Part shown: piece by piece, positions 57,830-64,000 of the stretch
How positions within the stretch are numbered: position 1 is the stretch's first letter
Layout of the letters: every line of letters starts with the position of its first letter
Assembly (NCBI GenBank): GCA_946800325.1
Contig: OX326956.1
Coordinates: 46,664,052 to 46,728,051, forward strand
Reading direction: 5' to 3'
DNA length: 64,000 bases
Origin: Luzula sylvatica
Taxonomy: Eukaryota > Streptophyta > Magnoliopsida > Poales > Juncaceae
The notes under the pieces: generated by a model
Told to the model about the DNA's origin: nothing
Databases searched by the model: none
The model's input: the letters and a program-made list of their open reading frames with translations, nothing else
Position numbers and translations under genes: made by a program

Positions 57830-60365
57830 TGTTGGGAATCGATCCGACTCCGGGCACGCGCAGCGGATATGAAGGCCTGGTCCGGTTCCCAAATCTCGAG
57901 ATCACGCCTCGACTTGGAGAGTACGATGCAAAGTAGGATAGACGATTACCAGCGTGAAATTGATCACGCACGATGGGTTGATCGCTCGCATCCTTTCCTT
58001 CTCCGGGGTCACGTTGGTGACTAGCCCGTGCGTCCCATACCACACGTCTCCCACCGTCTTGACACGTCTCCGGTCGTCTTCGTGCGTCCCATGCCCGCAC
58101 GCTTCCACAACCTTTTATCCGTTTACTTCTTCGGTTTGATCACAACGAAGAGCCACAAAGTGCGAACTCCTCTACTCGTATCCACCGTGAGTCGTAGCAC
58201 CTCGGTCGCGGATGCACCTGCCTAGACGATGCACCGGCGAACTTGCGCATGATCGCGTTTGATTCTCTAATCCGAGAAAACTCCTTTTCTCTTTCTCTCT
58301 TTCTCATCGCACTCTTTCAACTCTTTGATATAATGAATTATATGGATTGGACTTCAATTGACTTCAATTGTCTGAATGGAAGAGAGAGAAACATCATATA
58401 TATACTATATAGGATGAGGATGGGCCAAAAAGTATGTATAATTATTATAAACTTTTTCACACAGAAAACTGCACACACTCTTTCAGTATTCTGTTGAAAC
58501 GAAATTGTTAAATCGTTTAAACCGACTTTAAACCTTCACGAAAGTTGTAGATAATCTTATTATATTTACAACCCAATTTGGCCCAGCCCAATTGGAGTTC
58601 GGATGCGAAAGTTATGACGGTTTTACTAACTGTATGTCAAACTGTCGCACCCTTTCGGTATTCCATTAAAACGACACTGATACATCGCTGAAATGAAATA
58701 TATTTCTACATGAAAGTTCTAGATAATCTTATTATCTATTTAACCTAATTTGAACCATTCAAATTGGAGTCGTTATCTGAAAGTTATGTCAGTTTTACTA
58801 AAACTGTTTAAACTGATTTTCTGGTTTTCTTAATATAACAGTTTCTTATCAATTTAACTATGTATATCCAATATACATATGTGCATCAAATATACACATT
58901 ATTTATGCCCACGAACGCGTGCATTCGTTTATCCTTATTGATAACGGTCTTTTTGCACGTCTAAAACGCGTATCGTTGTTTTAAAGTCCCGTAATATCAA
59001 ACAAGTGAATTATATGGTTGTATAGCAGAAAATAATAGATTCGTTCCACGAGGAGTATATGCGTCAAATAATGAACAAAATTCAGATCTTTAAAATAATT
59101 ATTTCGAAGTTTCCAAAATTAATGAAAATTTGTGTAGAGATAGGTCTGAATATTATCAAATTTATCCTAAAATTTCAAACAATTTGGACAACGGAATAAA
59201 AAGTTATTAACGAATTACAATCAGGTCTCTAAAAAAAACAGTCCCTGGAAACAGCAGGTTTTTAGTTTAAGTGACAGTTTTCAAAAACTCGTATCAATTC
59301 AAATATTTCATGAAATTCAACGATTCAAAAAGTTCCCGAAACTAGAAATCAAGATCTACGCAATGAAAGAAACAATTTTAACTTTCCAGATCTAGAATAT
59401 ACAGAAAGTAAACAATCATAAACAAAGATTCAAACAAAGATTCATTCTTCACACAACAAAATCCAATCAAACAACAATTAATCAAGTAATTAAAAAAGAG
59501 TACACCTAATTGAGAAAGCCTCGAAGTGATGCTCCTTGTCTCCTTGCCTCGCACCGAAAGATCCTTGCTCCTTGTCTCGAGAGTGATCGATTGTACCGAA
59601 AGGATGAAGCTCCGAGTCACGGATCACAATCACTTCGAAGAAACGCGGATCGAGTCACGGCACTTCTTCTCAAATCCACCGTAGGGAATAGCTCCTTGTC
59701 ACGGCCCGATCTTCGAAGAATGAGAAGGATTCGTCGAAGGGATGAGATCCCTTGTCTCGACTTGTCCTCGAGAGATTTTTCTTGATTGATCTTGAAGTAT
59801 CTTGAAGGTTCTTGATTGTGCTTGGAAGAGAGAGAGAGAAGAAAGGGGAGGGAAGAAGAAGCAAATCCTGCCCAAGGACTTTGGGGTCTTATTTATAGTG
59901 TCTTTGAAGCTCTCCCATTGGCCAAGAGTTGGATGAGAGGATTGAGGGTAGTTTGGGGATTATAGGTGAGGTAGGTGGGCTGGATAGTGGGCTGGATAGT
60001 GGCTATGGTGTGAGTGGTTTTCGTGTAGAGTTTGGTGTAGACTCTTATGTTGAAGATTATTTGCCTCCTCCCTCATACGTGCACCGAAATGATCGGTGTG
60101 ATATACCGATTTCATCGGCTCGAGAAGACGAAGGCAACTACACTCTTGGTTTTGCCGAGAATTTCCACCTAAAACCTGTAATTAAGCGATAAAACACACT
60201 TAGTGAAGAAATATTCTTGTTATCTCAAATATGAACAATTGTATATATAAAGTTGTGATTCAAAAATGCTAAAATCCCCAAATTAGATATCAAAAAGGTG
60301 CTTTATTTTTCTCTTATCACTTATATGTACCATTTTACCGTTTATCCAAAACTGTATTTCCTTCA
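57830..60365 (-). repeat. 5' LTR of copia family A copy 2, interrupted
   Basis: It starts TGTTGGGAATCGATCC beside the primer-binding site and ends ACTGTATTTCCTTCA. Without the inserted solo LTR and one copy of its duplication it is about 1150 bp, close to copy 1's LTRs. Confidence 0.88.
58939..60319 (-). mobile_element. Solo LTR (TGATAACGG...CTCTTATCA) with CTTAT duplication
   Basis: CTTAT flanks it at 58934-58938 and 60320-60324, and the host LTR is continuous across the junction. 1381 bp, TG...CA. A TATA box CTATAAATAAG on the minus strand (near 59890) sets its orientation. No coding region is maintained. Confidence 0.85.
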
Positions 60366-60370
60366 AACCT

Positions 60371-61500
60371 AGTATGCAATTTTCGCACTACGGTATACAA
60401 ATTCTTAATTAACGCGGAAGCAAAAATGATATGAATTAAATTATGCAAATACCGAGCAAATTGGACACAAGATGTTTGATGACGGAGTTCGGTAGGTGGT
60501 TGCTTTGTAGCTTTAACTCACCGTCTACTTGCTCAATCGACCGATTCGATTGAATACAAGTATCTACGTCTCCGGGGATGCCTTGCGGCTTTTTCGGCTT
60601 TCAATTGAATTCCCGAATCACTCGTACAAGGTTTTGCCTAGATCGATTTACACATATTGAGACCACTCAATCTTTTTAGACTTGAGTGGGGTCTATTTAT
60701 ATAACTCATAGAGACCACTCAATCTTCATCTAAATTGCACAGTGCGTTCGAACGCACAGAACGGTCTGATCGAACGCACTGCAATTTGAACTAGACGTTT
60801 TATATGTGTTATTCATAAACACGATGGGTTCGTTCGAACTGACCAAACAGTTCGTTCGAACGTACATGAAATTTGAATTAGGTTCAAGGTTCGTTCAATG
60901 AATTTTGAGGTGTGTCCTGAACGAACTGTGAAGGTGGGTTCGAACGAATCAGTTTCTACGTTCGAACGAACGGCTTGATACTAGTCAAGTCCATAACGTG
61001 CGTTCGAACGTTGAGATGGTTCGTTCAAACATACATGGTGAGGTTCGTTCGAACGTATGAATGTTTGTTCGAACGAACTATTTGTTTGTTTTTTATTGTG
61101 TTTATTTACTCCTATCACCAGGATTAGGTTCGTTCGAACATAGTGTAAAAGTTCATTCGAACGAGAGGTCCGTTCGAACACATAGTGTAGTTCGTTCGAA
61201 CGAACCATATCCTGGCATGGTGACTCACCATTTTCCATTTCATCATGTTTTGAATATTTCTTTTGATCTTGATAAATGTGAGATGTTTCTTGGAATACCT
61301 AGGGTTTTATTTTGGTGATCCCAACTCACGGAAGGCTTCGATATCTTCGATTCTTCAATCGTCTTGACGTCTTTCCTTCCTTGTTGATTTATGTCTTCTT
61401 TAATCTTGAATAATCTTCATGATCCTCCACTTGTGTTTTTTTTAATCATCTTTCGTATATTGTACCTATATCTCCTACAAGTTGTTCTTAACACAAATCG
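60371..61500. repeat. Unidentified repeat carrying a TTCGTTCGAACGAA palindrome cluster
   Basis: Right part of the repeat that begins near 49985. From 60735 to 61206 there are about a dozen variants of GTTCGTTCGAACGAAC, including a perfect 16-bp copy at 61190-61205. The left half (AACGCGGAAGCAAAA, then an ATCTACGTC block) has an LTR-like flavour, but I found no matching ends. Confidence 0.6.
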
Positions 61501-62390
61501 TCAGTAATACGGACAGTTGTTTTGATATAATCAAACCGTAGGATATTTGAATCAACAATAACCTCCGAAACAAGATCAAAAAAGAAAGAAAGGTATGGAA
61601 AACATTATTCTTGACGGTTATGTGGAAAATTTGAAAAGAAATAAACCAACCAATTTTTTGACAAAAATTCAAACTACCGGGACAAATAGCGACAAAAGCC
61701 TTGGAAGAAGCTAATACATGGAGCAAATATAAAAACTAGATAACAAACATAGTTACAAATCTAGGACTAGGAATAAGATTAAAACATAGGATTGTTTACC
61801 TTTGTTTTTAGGAAATCATTATATTGTAAATATCTCTTTTCATATTTATACAAATCACGGACTGGACAATCGTCAACTCCATCAAAAAAAAAATATTCCA
61901 AAATTCCCTTGTTAAATTTTATTGATAAAATCATCTATCTAATGATTTATTTTATCCATTTTGAATTTTGGTAAAAACGTCTTTTGCAGATGACATATTG
62001 TTGTCCATTGTATCTATCGAATTTGATATTCAATTATTTATTCAAGTTAAAAAAAAACTAAAGAGATACAAATGCAATGATTGTTTTTAATTTTTGTGTT
62101 TTAAACATGTCAATTTTTGTTCAACAATCTCATGTGTGTATATGATAGTAATTTCGGACCTGTTTCATTTTATATAGTTTTTGTGTGAAGTTCGAATTTG
62201 AGTTTTATGATTTTTAATACATTCGATTAAGTGGAGTAATTGTTACTTGTATACAAAAAAAATACGAAGTCAATTTGATATTTTTCTGAGAGCATTCAAA
62301 ACTGTTGAGCCGTCCTGGTGACAGATTTTGAGCCCTTGTCACGACTCACTAATGTGAAAGGCTATGTGGTTGTACGTACCATCTGTACTA
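61501..62390. other. Intergenic, nothing recognised
   Basis: AT-rich DNA without a conserved frame, repeats or element ends that I could see. Confidence 0.4.
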
Positions 62391-63000
62391 AATGGACCGA
62401 ATGATAATATTCGAATATTTATTCTTATGTTATGTTATGTAGGAACACGTTTCATGTTAATATTCATTTCATTAAAATTTAATAAGTAAAAATAGTACTT
62501 AATAATGTAATAGTAATTTGTGTGTGTGTTGGGAACTTGGGGTGGGGCAAACATGAATTTTTCTCATTTAATTTGACTAGACGAGCACATAAGTAATGAG
62601 CACATAAGTTTTGACTAGATGAGCAAGTTAATCTTGATTTGGAATCACACTGACTACTGCTTGACAATGAAATCTTCATATATTTCTAAGTTGGTTTTTA
62701 CCTAATATTAACTCTGAAATGGACCGAATGATAATAATCCGGATATTTATTCTTATGTTATGTAGGGACACGTTTCATATTAATATTCATTTCATTAAAC
62801 TTAAAAATAATAATATGCGATAGTTATTGTTTTGTGGGGGCAAACATGAATTTTCCCATTTAATTTGACTAGATGAGCACACAAGTAGTTAGCAAGTAAA
62901 TGTTTGATTAACTTTAAATCACACTGACAACTACTTGACAATGAAATGTGCATAGATTTCTAATTTGGCTTTTAGCTAATATTAATTCTGAGATAAATTA
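62391..63000. repeat. Tandem duplication, about 320 and 285 bp copies
   Basis: Both copies run from AATGGACCGAATGATAATA through ACACGTTTCAT, GGGGCAAACATGAATTTT and ATCACACTGAC to CTAATATTAAYTCTGA. They lie downstream of the Bet v 1-like gene. Divergence and small indels are visible throughout. A GTGTGTGTGT stretch is present in the first copy only. Confidence 0.8.
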
Positions 63001-63638
63001 CAGATAAATTATAATGATAAATCTACTCATAAATGGGATTTGGTGTGGTATTAAAAAGGGAAAATATACTCTGCCCCCAAAACTCATCCCAAGACCCTGA
63101 TCAGATGGCAAAAAAAAGTGAGTTAGTTTAGTATTTCTAATTGACATAATCAAATTTTAATTGACACGTTAATAATTTATAATATGTTATTATTAGTACA
63201 TGTTAATTGACGTGTCAATTTAATTACATTACATGATCAATTCAATCGCTAATCGGATCAATTAGTAATACTAATCGACCCAATTAACTTTCTTTCGCCA
63301 TCTCATCAAGAATATTTTTTGAGTTTAAGGGTCACCATATCAAACCCCTATTAAATAGGGTAGATGTATAGTTTTAGGTTCAAATATTAGACCTATCAAT
63401 TTTGCTAAATTATTTATCAGTCTCAACAAATTAAATTTGGAATTACCAGACAGAACGTGTTCCTTCCATGGTTATTTAATTATACAATCATTCTCTTATA
63501 TGGAAAGATTATACAATATATCAAACATTACAAACACACACACACAACTTACTCAACTCGCTAAAGCAACTTTTCTCACTGTGTAGCTGCTTCACCTTTA
63601 TTCGTTTTAAACAAAATTCAAATAAAACCGCAATAATT

Positions 63639-63928
63639 TTAGTTATAAGCATCAGGATTCGCGACAAGATAAGCCTCCGCAGCCTTCATGACACCGGTAA
63701 ACTCCTGTTTTGCCATATCTATTCCCTTCGGATCAAAAGTGGGCAATGGTGTATAAGTCGCGACAATCTTGGCCACGCATCCTCCATCTTTGGACTCGAT
63801 CTTGATGTGGGAAGCAGTCGACTCGAGATAGATACCAAGTACACCACCCTCTACGAGAGTACTCTTGGCCTCACAGTTGTCAACGTCGATGAAGTCTAAG
63901 CGTTCCTTCACGAAGCTGAATGGTAGCC
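63639..63928 (-). CDS. Bet v 1/PR-10 family protein, last exon
   Basis: The exon starts after a TTTACAG acceptor at 63929 in phase 1 and reads (G)LPFSFVKERLDFIDVDN..., ending AYLVANPDAYN and a TAA stop. The intron position before PF.(Y/F)VKER and the C-terminal ANPDAYN are typical of Bet v 1-type proteins: small cytosolic proteins with a hydrophobic ligand pocket, many stress-induced. The first exon (about 60 codons) lies beyond the right edge. The region CVAKIVATYTPLP fits the last beta strand. Nothing suggests it is broken. Confidence 0.9.
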
Positions 63929-64000
63929 CTGTAAATTTAATGTATTATCAAAGAAGGTATTCAAATCATGAAAAAAATTCATGCATCAATTTTGTATTAA

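Larger units (their letters stand above)
50033..60365 (-). mobile_element. Decayed full-length copia LTR retrotransposon (family A, copy 2)
   Basis: 3' LTR 50033-51150 on the left, 5' LTR 57830-60365 on the right. The 5-bp duplication AACCT flanks the element (50028-50032, 60366-60370). The primer-binding site (reverse of TGGTATCAGAGC) is at 57817-57828. Polyprotein relics in minus order: GAG-pre-integrase near 56060-55970, integrase 55900-55200, reverse transcriptase 53960-53360, RNase H about 52740-52440. All are full of stops. The reverse transcriptase-integrase interval is split by a solo LTR at 53970-54978, and the 5' LTR is split by another at 58939-60319. The 3' LTR lacks its last 40 or so bases beside the polypurine tract. 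Confidence 0.9.

Noticed and set aside
59929..60192. 87-codon frame as a gene
   Set aside because: Lies inside a solo LTR on the strand opposite its promoter, with low-complexity Gly/Asp repeats and no domain.

Overview
This 64 kb window is nuclear DNA of a flowering plant, most likely a eudicot. It has intron-containing genes with GT-AG splice sites, AT-rich intergenic DNA, long CT and TA microsatellites, tRNA-derived SINEs, and nested Ty1/copia LTR retrotransposons primed by initiator tRNA-Met. No species is claimed. Nothing looks bacterial, viral or organellar, and no tRNA, rRNA or CRISPR locus is seen.

Layout. 0-16 kb is genic: a partial minus-strand membrane-protein gene (1.5 kb to the left edge); a truncated GID8/RanBPM-like LisH copy (2.1-2.8 kb); an RNase III-like RTL2-type gene in three exons (3287-5137); a decayed copy of the last exons of a branching-enzyme gene (5.5-6.1 kb); an eight-copy satellite of about 165 bp (6.6-7.9 kb); a 1.36 kb element with terminal inverted repeats (8.6-10.0 kb); then the intact 19-exon branching enzyme 3 gene on the minus strand (11130-15547). 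16.2-28.6 kb holds two STIG1-like secreted cysteine-rich protein genes (16.2 and 26.1 kb) and a WAK/LRK10L-type extracellular-domain gene without kinase (27.2-28.6 kb), separated by copia debris. 30-60.4 kb is a retrotransposon nest inside a CACTA transposon end: a decayed copia element on + (30075-40585), a very young copia element (41104-49161), and a decayed minus-strand copia element (50033-60365). These carry further solo LTRs whose 5-bp target duplications can all be read directly. The right edge (63.6-63.9 kb) has the last exon of a Bet v 1/PR-10 gene whose first exon lies outside the window.

Insertion history. Target-site duplications found: AAAAC, TGTTG, AACCT, CCTAC, TTAAT, ACTTT and CTTAT. 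The CACTA end came first and was split by the + copia 14 bp from its terminus. The youngest copia has LTRs of equal length (634 bp) differing at 4 positions, yet its polyprotein frame has two in-frame stops and a frameshift.

Most unusual signal. The untranslated leaders, and one 3' region, of four different copia copies contain hairpins whose loop carries the same short core (GGCCTTCGTC or a close variant), while the stem sequence differs from hairpin to hairpin and pairing is kept, including by G-U wobbles. The same region class carries clusters of 14-16 bp perfect palindromes whose sequence differs by copy (GTCCGTCATGACGGAC-like, GTCCGTTATAACGGAC, GTTCGTTCGAACGAAC). I know of no description of this and rank it first. 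Second is the branching enzyme gene, which lacks two of the three GH13 catalytic acids.
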